A stretch of 16,943 nt of DNA, taken from positions 1 through 16,943 of the forward strand of contig JAHHSV010000032.1 in the NCBI GenBank assembly GCA_020025015.1, in the 5' to 3' direction. Shown one piece after another: positions 1 to 5,715 of this stretch. Each line of letters opens with the position of its first letter. Position 1 is the first letter of the stretch. The notes under the pieces are model-generated. The model made no database searches and had not been told where the DNA came from. It saw nothing but the letters and a program-made list of their open reading frames with translations. The translations under genes were made by a program, and so were the position numbers. This DNA comes from Anaeroplasmataceae bacterium. GTDB taxonomy: Bacteria > Bacillota_I > Bacilli_A > Acholeplasmatales > Anaeroplasmataceae.

Positions 1-392
1 AAAAAAGGACTGTGAAGCCCCTAATTTCAAAAACTAGGTTTTTTCACAGCCCCTTCATTGGCTGTCCACATTTAAGCTTAAGTCAATTAAAGGATTGGAC
101 AGAAAAGATTAGACATAGCCTTGATAAGCATAACCGTAAGAAGGTTACAATTAAAACAGTTTTAACAACAGCTCCAGCTGTCGCAGATGAGTTTAAGAAG
201 ACTAAGGAATATGAGGTATTTAAGACAACTGGCTGTATCCTTTCTTCAATTTGCCCATTAATGTATATGGATAACCCAATGTGTGTTAATACGCCAGTTA
301 TTACCTGCAGTAATAAGCTTAGAACCTACACAACAAGTAGATTCTATAAGTCAGATGATTTATTAGAATATATTACAGGAGGTAAGAGATAA
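1..392 (+). CDS. Aconitase X (AcnX) large catalytic subunit, 3' fragment (5' end outside window)
   Basis: The gene is cut by the left edge of the window; the first whole codon is at base 3 and 129 residues are visible before the TAA at 390-392. The visible part matches the C-terminal end of the AcnX/DUF521 catalytic subunit: a GCPHLSL motif about 38 codons before the middle of the fragment, then a Cys-rich stretch (TTGC, ICP, MCVNTPV, TCSNK) where the family carries its C-terminal CP and TNS-K-type active-site residues. AcnX enzymes are Fe-S hydro-lyases: phosphomevalonate dehydratase in archaea and cis-3-hydroxy-L-proline dehydratase in several bacteria. Which reaction applies here cannot be read from the fragment. 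A GTG at 12 is open in frame but is internal, since the frame stays open to the edge. The gene overlaps the small-subunit gene by one base, which supports a heterodimer. Confidence 0.85.
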   Translation, partial: KRTVKPLISKTRFFHSPFIGCPHLSLSQLKDWTEKIRHSLDKHNRKKVTIKTVLTTAPAVADEFKKTKEYEVFKTTGCILSSICPLMYMDNPMCVNTPVITCSNKLRTYTTSRFYKSDDLLEYITGGKR

Positions 393-832
393 TGAGAGAA
401 TTTAAGGGGCGTGTAATTGCCGCTGGTAGCGTTAAGGCTGAGGCCTTAGTTACGCATGAGGGCTTTAATACCTTAGCAAGCTTCCAAAAGGCTTTATTGT
501 TTGGTGATAAGACTGCCAAGTGTAGTGATCAAAATAATAAGGATTTATATCAAAAGCCAATGGCAGGTAAGGCCTTATGCCTACCACAAACAATTGGCTC
601 AACTACTGGTGGTATGGTAATGTATTGTGCAGCGAGCCTAAAGAGCTTGCCTGCTTGTATGCTATTTTCTAAGCCGATTGATAGCTTAGCCTGTGCTGGT
701 TCAATTTTAACTAATGTTTGGTCAGATGTTAAAATGCCTACTATTGATTCCTTAGGTGATGAGTTCTTAGAATATGTTAAGGATGGAATGACTATTACGG
801 TTAAGGAAGATGGTACGGTTATCGTTGAATAG
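392..832 (+). CDS. Aconitase X small subunit, swivel domain (DUF126)
   Basis: This 146-residue protein fits the AcnX swivel subunit in both length and pattern. It opens with GRVIAAGSVKAEALVTHEGFN, the usual GR-x(3)-G-x(3)-A-x-V-x(3)-GFN-type beginning. It has a central LPQTIGSTTGGMVMY segment where the family carries its GS-S/T-G active-site loop with the catalytic Ser, then LACAGSILTN and a closing MTITVKEDGTVIV strand. The swivel subunit closes over the Fe-S site of the large subunit. The start ATG overlaps the upstream TAA by one base and has an AGGAGG site at 378-383, so translation is coupled and the pair should be equimolar. In many bacteria the two parts are fused; here they are separate, as in archaeal phosphomevalonate dehydratase and type II bacterial enzymes. 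The stop is TAG. Confidence 0.88.
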   Translation: MREFKGRVIAAGSVKAEALVTHEGFNTLASFQKALLFGDKTAKCSDQNNKDLYQKPMAGKALCLPQTIGSTTGGMVMYCAASLKSLPACMLFSKPIDSLACAGSILTNVWSDVKMPTIDSLGDEFLEYVKDGMTITVKEDGTVIVE

Positions 833-851
833 CTGCAAATCGGTATATAAT
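825..851 (+). promoter_or_regulatory. Weak possible promoter inside/after the acnX small subunit gene
   Basis: A perfect TATAAT at 846-851 is preceded by TTGAAT at 825-830, with a 15-bp spacer that is shorter than optimal. If active, it would make a transcript of roughly 90 bases ending at the terminator near 947. It may equally be chance in AT-rich DNA. Confidence 0.25.
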
Positions 852-917
852 ACTATATTTTCTTAAAAGGTGTGGCTTATTTAGAAGCTTTGTGGTATTA
901 TAAAGAGGATGATGATG

Positions 918-947
918 GGGAGAGACTTGTATGCAGTCTCTCTTTTT
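918..947 (+). terminator. Intrinsic terminator after the acnX genes
   Basis: A perfect 8-bp stem, GAGAGACT at 920-927 with AGTCTCTC at 935-942 and a 7-base loop, is followed directly by TTTTTATT. G-U pairs can extend the stem outward. It ends the AcnX transcription unit about 85 bases after the stop codon. Confidence 0.85.
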
Positions 948-985
948 ATTATGCTTAAAATTTAATAAAGCTAGCTTTTTTGTAG

Positions 986-991
986 TATAAT
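986..991 (+). promoter_or_regulatory. yaaA promoter -10 (TATAAT)
   Basis: TATAAT at 986-991 lies 34 bases before the yaaA ATG. No convincing -35 is seen (TTTAAT at 961-966 is offset by a 19-bp spacer). It follows a terminator, so yaaA needs its own promoter. Confidence 0.55.
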
Positions 992-1024
992 AGTCATAAG
1001 CATAAAAGAAGTGAGGTTTAAAAA

Positions 1025-1723
1025 ATGAAAATAATTTTTTCCCCAACTAAAACAATGGAATATAGTGATATTTTCGGTAAGACTGAGCCGATCTTTTTAG
1101 CTAAGGCTCAAGAAATTTTAGAATATCTTAAGTCACTTGATGATTTAAGCCTAAATAGGATTTGGAAGGTAAGCGATAAGCTTTTTAGTGAGGCTAAGCT
1201 TGAATTAAATAGTAGTGATTTTAATCACACTAGTATGGCCCTATATAGCTATAATGGCACAAGCTTTAAGTATTTAGATCCTTTAAGCCTAGATGCTAAG
1301 GGCTTAGAATATTTAAATTGTCATTTAAGAATTTTATCTGGGCTTTATGGCATTTTAAGGCCTAGCGATAGTATTATTAATTATAGGCTTGAAATGAATT
1401 ATGCCAAAAAGCTTTGGCTAGATACAATTAGTAAGGAATTTACTAAGGAGGATAATATTATTAATTTAGCCTCTAAGGAATATAGCCGAATGCTTACAAA
1501 TTATGCTATTCCGGTAATTGATATTGTTTTTTATAAGAATAAAAATGGTAAGCTTAAGGAGGAATCTACGGAATCAAAAATGATGCGTGGTAGATTTTTA
1601 CGTTATCTTGCCTTAAATCAAATTGAGGATTTAAGCCTTTTAAAAACTATTGAATTAGATAGCTATAAATATAATAGGGAGCTATCTAATAGTAAGAAAA
1701 TTGTTTTTGTCAAAAATGCTTAA
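1025..1723 (+). CDS. yaaA: YaaA-family peroxide stress protein (DUF328)
   Basis: This 232-residue protein starts MKIIFSPTKTM, the typical YaaA N-terminus (MKIIISPAKKM-like). It also carries the family blocks LSGLYGILRPSD, NLASKEYSRML and RGRFLRYLALN in order across its length. YaaA is a cytosolic DNA-binding protein that in E. coli lowers free intracellular iron under hydrogen peroxide stress, limiting Fenton damage. It is slightly shorter than the E. coli protein. The start is set by an AGTGAGG site at 1010-1016, about 8 bases before the ATG. The gene stands alone between the acnX terminator and the aldehyde dehydrogenase promoter. A role in oxidative stress fits the nearby rubrerythrin, but the two are separate units. 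Leu is mainly TTA/CTT and Arg mainly AGG/AGA, as in its neighbours. Confidence 0.9.
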   Translation: MKIIFSPTKTMEYSDIFGKTEPIFLAKAQEILEYLKSLDDLSLNRIWKVSDKLFSEAKLELNSSDFNHTSMALYSYNGTSFKYLDPLSLDAKGLEYLNCHLRILSGLYGILRPSDSIINYRLEMNYAKKLWLDTISKEFTKEDNIINLASKEYSRMLTNYAIPVIDIVFYKNKNGKLKEESTESKMMRGRFLRYLALNQIEDLSLLKTIELDSYKYNRELSNSKKIVFVKNA

Positions 1724-1766
1724 GAAATAATGGCTTAAATTTTTACAAAAGTATAAAACTATACAT

Positions 1767-1790
1767 TATTATGCTATAATTATAAGGAGG
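1767..1790 (+). promoter_or_regulatory. Promoter and ribosome binding site of the aldehyde dehydrogenase unit
   Basis: An extended -10 (TGC then TATAAT) at 1772-1780 sits only four bases before a perfect AGGAGG at 1785-1790. A start seven bases after this -10 would fall inside the ribosome binding site. An alternative -10, TATTAT at 1767-1772 with TTTACA at 1742-1747 (19-bp spacer), would start at about 1779 and keep the site. TATAATTATA at 1775-1784 is a 10-bp palindrome. Confidence 0.5.
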
Positions 1791-1797
1791 TGTGGCT

Positions 1798-3165
1798 ATG
1801 GATAATTTTAATGAATTTAGAGAAAATTTAATAAATTTCTATAGAACTAACCAAACCCTAAGCTATAGCTTTAGGCTTAAGGCCTTAAAAAGGCTTAAGC
1901 TTTTAGTAGAAGAAAACCTAGATAGGATTTTTGAGGCCCTAAGGCTTGATTTAAATAAATCTGATTATGAAGCCTATCTAACAGAAATTAGTATGGTTTA
2001 TCAGGAAATTAATTATTTATGCCGTAATTTAAAGCATTTAATGAAGCCTAAAAGGGTAAGAAAAAGCTTAATTACCTATCCGGCTAGGGGTTATATTTAT
2101 CCTGAGGCCTATGGCGTAGTTTTAATTATGGCACCCTTTAATTATCCCTTACAGCTAAGTTTAATTCCCTTAGCGGGAGCGATAGCTGGTGGTAATGTTG
2201 TTTTCTTAAAGCTAAGTGAGGATAGTATTAATACAAGCTTGCTTTTAATTGAGCTTATTAATAAGTATTTTGATTCTAGCTATATTAAGGCAATTACTGG
2301 TGATAAAGAGGCTTCTAGTCAAATTTTAGAATTGAAATTTGATAAAATATTTTTTACAGGTAGCCCTCGGGTTGGTAAAATTGTTTTAAGCGCAGCTAGT
2401 AAGAATTTAACGCCCTGTGATTTAGAGCTTGGTGGTAAATCACCTGTTATTGTTACTGAATCAGCTAATCTAGATTTAGCTAGTAAAAGAATAATTTGGG
2501 GTAAAATTATTAATGCTGGTCAAACCTGTGTTGCGCCTGATTATGTATTATGTAGTGAGGCTATCTTAAAGCCCTTAGCTAATAAAATGGAAGAATACAT
2601 TCTAAAATTTTTAGGTAGTGATCCGGTTAATAATTTAGAGTATCCTAAAATTATTAATCTAAAATCCTATATGAGGCTTAAGGATTTAATTAAGGGAAAT
2701 GAAATAATTTATGGTGGTAAATGTAATGATGATAGCTTAAGGATTGAACCAACTATTTTATTAAATCCTAATTTAAATAGTAGGGCTATGACAGAAGAAA
2801 TCTTTGGGCCAATTTTACCAATTATTACCTATAAAAATTTAGATGAGGCCTATAGCTTTATTTTAGAAAGAGAAAAGCCGTTAGCCTTCTATATATTTAG
2901 CTCTAAGAAGGAAGAAATTAATAAATTTATGAATTTATCCTTTGGTGGAGCAGCAATTAATGATACAATCTTACATATGACAGATTTAAGGCTACCCTTT
3001 GGTGGTAGTGGAAATAGTGGTATGGGTAGCTATCATGGTAAATATACCTTTAAGGCCTTTACAAGGGAAAAGAGTGTTCTAAGGGCTAAGGGCTATTTAG
3101 ATTTAAGCTTAAGATATCACCCTTATGAGGGCAAGCTTAAGCTATTAAAAAGGTTATTTAAGTAG
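1798..3165 (+). CDS. NAD(P)-dependent aldehyde dehydrogenase, class-3-like
   Basis: This 455-residue soluble enzyme oxidises an aldehyde to the acid with NAD(P)+. It has the ALDH landmarks in order: APFNYP (Asn115) in the catalytic pocket, FFTGSPRVGK at about 185-194 in the cofactor site, the general base Glu210 in LELGGKSP, the nucleophile Cys244 in NAGQTC, and EEIFGP at 333-338 that binds the nicotinamide ribose. The length of about 455 and the short N-terminus match the class 3/fatty aldehyde group (AlkH/YwdH-like) rather than the roughly 490-residue betaine/acetaldehyde group. The class 3 C-terminal membrane anchor is absent; the tail is basic instead (KLKLLKRLFK). ATG at 1798 is chosen over the in-frame GTG at 1792 because AGGAGG ends at 1790, eight bases before the ATG. 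It is first in a unit with an EFR1 ferredoxin 15 bases downstream. The substrate is unknown. Confidence 0.9.
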   Translation: MDNFNEFRENLINFYRTNQTLSYSFRLKALKRLKLLVEENLDRIFEALRLDLNKSDYEAYLTEISMVYQEINYLCRNLKHLMKPKRVRKSLITYPARGYIYPEAYGVVLIMAPFNYPLQLSLIPLAGAIAGGNVVFLKLSEDSINTSLLLIELINKYFDSSYIKAITGDKEASSQILELKFDKIFFTGSPRVGKIVLSAASKNLTPCDLELGGKSPVIVTESANLDLASKRIIWGKIINAGQTCVAPDYVLCSEAILKPLANKMEEYILKFLGSDPVNNLEYPKIINLKSYMRLKDLIKGNEIIYGGKCNDDSLRIEPTILLNPNLNSRAMTEEIFGPILPIITYKNLDEAYSFILEREKPLAFYIFSSKKEEINKFMNLSFGGAAINDTILHMTDLRLPFGGSGNSGMGSYHGKYTFKAFTREKSVLRAKGYLDLSLRYHPYEGKLKLLKRLFK

Positions 3166-3180
3166 AAAGAAGTAATTTTA

Positions 3181-3915
3181 ATGATTTATGGTGCTTATTT
3201 TAGCCCAACTGAAAATACGAAAAAGGTAGTTAGGTATTTTAGTGGAGCTAGTAAGGAAATTGATTTAATGGATCCTATTAAGGCTATGAGCTTTAATGAG
3301 GATGATATATTATATATAGGTGTACCAAGCTTTGGGGGTAGAGCTCCTTTATTAGCGGTAGAGAGGCTTAAGAGCTTTAAGGGTAATAATACGAAGGCTA
3401 TAATTATTGCCTCCTATGGTAATAGAGCCTGTGAGGATACCTTAATTGAGCTTGCTGATTTATTAAAAAGCTTAGGCTTTATTGTAATAGCAGGCTTAGA
3501 GGTAGTTATGCCTCATAGTATTTTTACTAATATTGCTGCATATAGGCCTGATAGCTTAGATAGGAAGGAATTAGCCTTATTTAAGGAAAGGATTAATAGT
3601 AAATTAGAAGAGGCTATTAATAGTGAGGCAATGATTCCAGGAAATCATCCCTATAAGGAAAGAAATCCTAAGGGACCAGTACCAGTACTAACTAGTAGCT
3701 GTACTGGCTGTAAAAGGTGTGTTAGTGTTTGTCCTAGTCGGGCAATTGATTGTGAGAGCTTAGCTTGTGATGCTACTAAATGCATCCATTGTATGGCTTG
3801 CGTTTATAATTGTAGCTTTGGTGGAAGAGAAGTTGAAAAAGGTTTGCTAGATAATATGCTAAAGGGGTTAGGTAGTGCTTTTGCTACAAGAAAACCAAAC
3901 AGGCTATTTATCTAA
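3181..3915 (+). CDS. EFR1-type flavodoxin-ferredoxin fusion (2[4Fe-4S])
   Basis: This 244-residue electron-transfer protein has an N-terminal flavodoxin-like domain (about 1-145). It includes an FSPTENTKK phosphate-loop segment at 7-15, which resembles the flavodoxin T/S-x-T-G-N-T loop with Glu replacing Gly, and VPSFGGRAP at 48-56. The C-terminal ferredoxin domain has two clusters: Cys174, 177, 180 and 184, then Cys201, 204, 207 and 211. The second cluster ends in Cys-Ser rather than the usual Cys-Pro. The architecture is that of the EFR1 family of anaerobic Firmicutes, thought to pass electrons between FMN and Fe-S centres; partners are not known. It follows the aldehyde dehydrogenase by 15 bases with only a weak AAAGAAG ribosome site, so it is probably translated from the same mRNA. 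It may serve the same redox step or merely share regulation. Confidence 0.85.
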   Translation: MIYGAYFSPTENTKKVVRYFSGASKEIDLMDPIKAMSFNEDDILYIGVPSFGGRAPLLAVERLKSFKGNNTKAIIIASYGNRACEDTLIELADLLKSLGFIVIAGLEVVMPHSIFTNIAAYRPDSLDRKELALFKERINSKLEEAINSEAMIPGNHPYKERNPKGPVPVLTSSCTGCKRCVSVCPSRAIDCESLACDATKCIHCMACVYNCSFGGREVEKGLLDNMLKGLGSAFATRKPNRLFI

Positions 3916-3934
3916 AAAAGGGGAGAATGATAGA

Positions 3935-4798
3935 ATGAAATTAGCGGATAAGCTAAGAGAATTAAGAATTAATAATAATTTAACTCAAATAGAGGTCGCT
4001 AAGGAATTTAATCTTACGAAGGAAGATATTAGAGATTTTGAGGAGGGTAAAAGAACTCCTAGCCCTGCTCTTGTAGCTAAGTTTGCTGATTTTTATAAGG
4101 TTGAAAGAGAAAGATTAAGCAATGATTGCTTAAATCTTTATAAAACGACTAAGCGAACTAAGGAGGTTATTGTCTTTTTAGCCTTAAGTATGACTGCTAT
4201 CTTTAATTCGATTTCAGTTTTACTTTTATTATTTTTCTTAGATGATAAGGTAACGGCAGGAGCCGAGGCGGGCTTAATTAAGGGCCAATATATTAATAAA
4301 TATTTTACCCTATTATTTTTATTCCCTTTTGTGGGCTTTTATTTGATTTCCTTATTTATTAGGCTTAATAATCAGAAAAATCGTAAGTTAATTACAAGGG
4401 TTGATGCCATAAATTTAGCCCTAGAGACAATAATAGGCTTAATAGCTATTATCTTTTATTTTAATAATATCCATGATGATAATGGGACAAGGCAAAGATT
4501 ATTTTCCTGCTTAATTGGAGTGCTTTTCTTTATAGTGGGCTTCAGCTTGCATCCATCTATTAATAGACCTAAGGCCTTTTTAGGCTTTAGAAGTAGGTTT
4601 ACCTTATCTAATGATGAGGCTTGGTATAAGGTTAATAAATTTTTCAGCTATTCAACAATTATATTTTCTGTCGTGTTTATAATTGTTAATCTTTTTGTTA
4701 AGAATTACTTTTTTGTTTTCTTTATGCTAATACCTTTAGTTTTAACGGCAATTTATCATGAATTATTAAGATTTCAGTACAAAACAGTAAATTTGTAA
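3935..4798 (+). CDS. XRE-type regulator fused to SdpI-like six-helix membrane domain
   Basis: This 287-residue protein has two parts. Residues 5-62 form an XRE/Cro-type helix-turn-helix (LRELRINNNLTQIEVAKEF and the following EEGKRTPS turn). Residues about 77-276 hold six predicted membrane segments (about 77-102, 121-142, 160-177, 188-206, 237-256, 259-276). The loop between helices 4 and 5 reads NRPKAFLGFRSRFTLSNDEAWYKVNKF, which matches the SdpI/YhfL family signature (N-x-x-IGIR-x-x-WTL-x-x-x-x-W-x-x-x-H/N-x-x). In B. subtilis, SdpI is the immunity protein against the SDP toxin and also sequesters the repressor SdpR; here sensor and DNA-binding parts are in one chain. ATG 3935 is chosen because AGGGGAG at 3919-3925 precedes it by 9 bases; the open frame extends upstream into the ferredoxin gene without a ribosome site. 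No terminator separates it from that gene. Ligand and target are unknown. Confidence 0.85.
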   Translation: MKLADKLRELRINNNLTQIEVAKEFNLTKEDIRDFEEGKRTPSPALVAKFADFYKVERERLSNDCLNLYKTTKRTKEVIVFLALSMTAIFNSISVLLLLFFLDDKVTAGAEAGLIKGQYINKYFTLLFLFPFVGFYLISLFIRLNNQKNRKLITRVDAINLALETIIGLIAIIFYFNNIHDDNGTRQRLFSCLIGVLFFIVGFSLHPSINRPKAFLGFRSRFTLSNDEAWYKVNKFFSYSTIIFSVVFIIVNLFVKNYFFVFFMLIPLVLTAIYHELLRFQYKTVNL

Positions 4799-4809
4799 AA
4801 GCAAAATAG

Positions 4810-4839
4810 TTGATATATTATAGATGTTCTTGCTATAAT
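4810..4839 (+). promoter_or_regulatory. Rubrerythrin promoter
   Basis: TTGATA at 4810-4815 and TATAAT at 4834-4839 are separated by an 18-bp spacer, and TGC precedes the -10 (extended -10). This is the strongest-looking promoter in the left half and fits the high expression usual for rubrerythrin. Confidence 0.75.
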
Positions 4840-4865
4840 ATGGCTATATTGACTAGATGTTCTAG
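4815..4865. promoter_or_regulatory. Repeat-rich candidate operator of rubrerythrin
   Basis: A perfect inverted repeat, ATATTATAG (4815-4823), N9, CTATAATAT (4833-4841), covers the -10. TAGATGTTCT occurs twice, at 4821-4830 and 4854-4863, 33 bp apart (about three helical turns). The second copy lies in a palindrome, CTAGA-TGT-TCTAG, at 4853-4865. The layout suits a dimeric repressor or redox regulator binding across the transcription start. It is AT-rich in the way PerR sites are, but does not match the PerR consensus closely. Confidence 0.5.
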
Positions 4866-4896
4866 GATAATAAAATTTAGAAAGGTGGAAAAATTT

Positions 4897-5430
4897 ATGG
4901 AATTAAAAGGATCAAAAACAGAACAAAACTTAAGAACTGCATTTGCGGGCGAATCTCAAGCTCGTAATAAGTATACTTATTTTGCATCAGTTGCTAGAAA
5001 AGAAGGCTATGAGCAAATCGCAGCAATCTTCGAGCAAACTGCAAATAATGAAAAAGAGCATGCAAAGCTATGGTTCAAGGAATTAGGTGAATTAGGCACA
5101 ACTGCTGAAAACCTAAAGGCAGCTGCTGATGGTGAAAACTATGAGTGGACTGATATGTATGATGGCTTCGCTAAGGTAGCTGAGGAAGAAGGCTTCAAGG
5201 CTTTAGCAGCAAAATTCAGAATGGTAGCTGCAATTGAAAAGCGCCATGAGGAAAGATATCGTGCATTATTAAATAACGTTGAGGCTCAAGCTGTATTTGC
5301 TAAGTCTGAGGTTAAGGTTTGGGAATGCAGAAACTGTGGTCATATCGTTGTTGGTATGAAGGCTCCAGCTGTTTGCCCAGTATGTGCACATCCACAAAGC
5401 TTCTTTGAAATTAGCTGCGACAATTTCTAA
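4897..5430 (+). CDS. rbr: Rubrerythrin
   Basis: This 177-residue non-haem di-iron peroxidase reduces hydrogen peroxide to water with electrons from NAD(P)H through rubredoxin or a flavoprotein, in the cytoplasm of anaerobes. The N-terminal four-helix ferritin-like domain (1-135) carries the di-iron ligands Glu19 (FAGESQAR), Glu52 with His55 (ExxH in NNEKEHA), the EEEGF acidic patch at 96-100, and Glu114 with His117 (EKRH). The C-terminal rubredoxin-like domain has Cys144/Cys147 (CRNC) and Cys160/Cys163 (CPVC). ATG 4897 is chosen because AAAGGTGG at 4881-4888 precedes it by 8 bases and the protein then starts at the family's usual MELKGSKTEQNL. Codon use differs from neighbours: Arg is AGA/CGT/CGC with no AGG, and GCA is common for Ala, typical of a highly expressed gene. 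The EFR1 protein could be an electron donor, but that is only a guess from proximity. Confidence 0.96.
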   Translation: MELKGSKTEQNLRTAFAGESQARNKYTYFASVARKEGYEQIAAIFEQTANNEKEHAKLWFKELGELGTTAENLKAAADGENYEWTDMYDGFAKVAEEEGFKALAAKFRMVAAIEKRHEERYRALLNNVEAQAVFAKSEVKVWECRNCGHIVVGMKAPAVCPVCAHPQSFFEISCDNF

Positions 5431-5444
5431 TTAATTAAATAATT

Positions 5445-5466
5445 GAGCTCATTTGAGCTCTTTTAT
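5445..5466 (+). terminator. Intrinsic terminator after rubrerythrin
   Basis: GAGCTC at 5445-5450 pairs with GAGCTC at 5455-5460 around an ATTT loop, followed by TTTTATT. The stem is short (6 bp) but perfect and lies 15 bases after the stop codon. Confidence 0.7.
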
Positions 5467-5590
5467 TAAAAGGTTAGGTTAGCGCACGCTAACTTAAATG
5501 ATCCATAAATTCCATTAATTTTAATATAAAGGATTGCTATTTATTAGCGGTAAATTTGCTTAACAGAAAATTTTGTTTATCATAATATCC
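5467..5590. other. Structured spacer between two terminators
   Basis: No gene is seen here. It holds a palindrome, GTTAGCG-CA-CGCTAAC (5478-5493), the most GC-rich spot in the gap. An AT-rich stretch follows with possible hairpins: AAGGAT at 5529-5534 with ATCCTT at 5587-5592, an inner GCTA/TAGC pair, and an ACAG-AAAATTTTGT near-palindrome. It may be a regulatory RNA ending at the 5591-5630 hairpin, a protein-binding site, or both. Confidence 0.35.
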
Positions 5591-5630
5591 TTAAAAAAGA
5601 AGAAGACTTCCCCGCCTTCTTCTTTTTTAA
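5591..5630. terminator. Strong bidirectional terminator
   Basis: A perfect stem of about 15 bp (TTAAAAAAGAAGAAG at 5591-5605 with CTTCTTCTTTTTTAA at 5616-5630) surrounds a 10-base C-rich loop. The A-run and T-run arms make it usable in both directions. Nothing annotated ends here on either strand except, at a distance, the rubrerythrin unit. Confidence 0.75.
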
Positions 5631-5663
5631 TGTGTTTAGGTGCTTTTAACCACAAAAATATTA

Positions 5664-5677
5664 TGCTATACTATAGC
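5664..5677 (+). promoter_or_regulatory. Promoter of the endonuclease/exonuclease/phosphatase-fold gene, with palindromic -10
   Basis: An extended -10 (TGC then TATACT, 5664-5672) lies within the perfect palindrome GCTATA-C-TATAGC (5665-5677). The -35 is weak (TTTTAA, 5644-5649). An AAGGAG ribosome site at 5705-5710 precedes the ATG by five bases. Confidence 0.5.
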
Positions 5678-5715
5678 TAACGATTCACAATATTACAATT
5701 TTATAAGGAGAAGCT

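Noticed and set aside
10..49. Inverted repeat CTGTGAA / TTCACAG with inner pairing inside the acnX fragment
   Set aside because: It lies within a conserved coding stretch, has a long AT-rich loop and no U-run; likely chance from codon use.
819..1046. Open frame of 75 codons on the minus strand
   Set aside because: It spans the acnX terminator and the yaaA promoter, its product has no family features, and there is no ribosome site.
1444..1452. Internal AAGGAGG-like site inside yaaA
   Set aside because: No in-frame start with conserved downstream product; it encodes Lys-Glu-Asp in the family's ordinary sequence.
4815..4841. PerR box at the rubrerythrin promoter
   Set aside because: The consensus TTATAATnATTATAA has a one-base centre; the repeat seen here has a nine-base spacer, so it was kept only as an unnamed operator.
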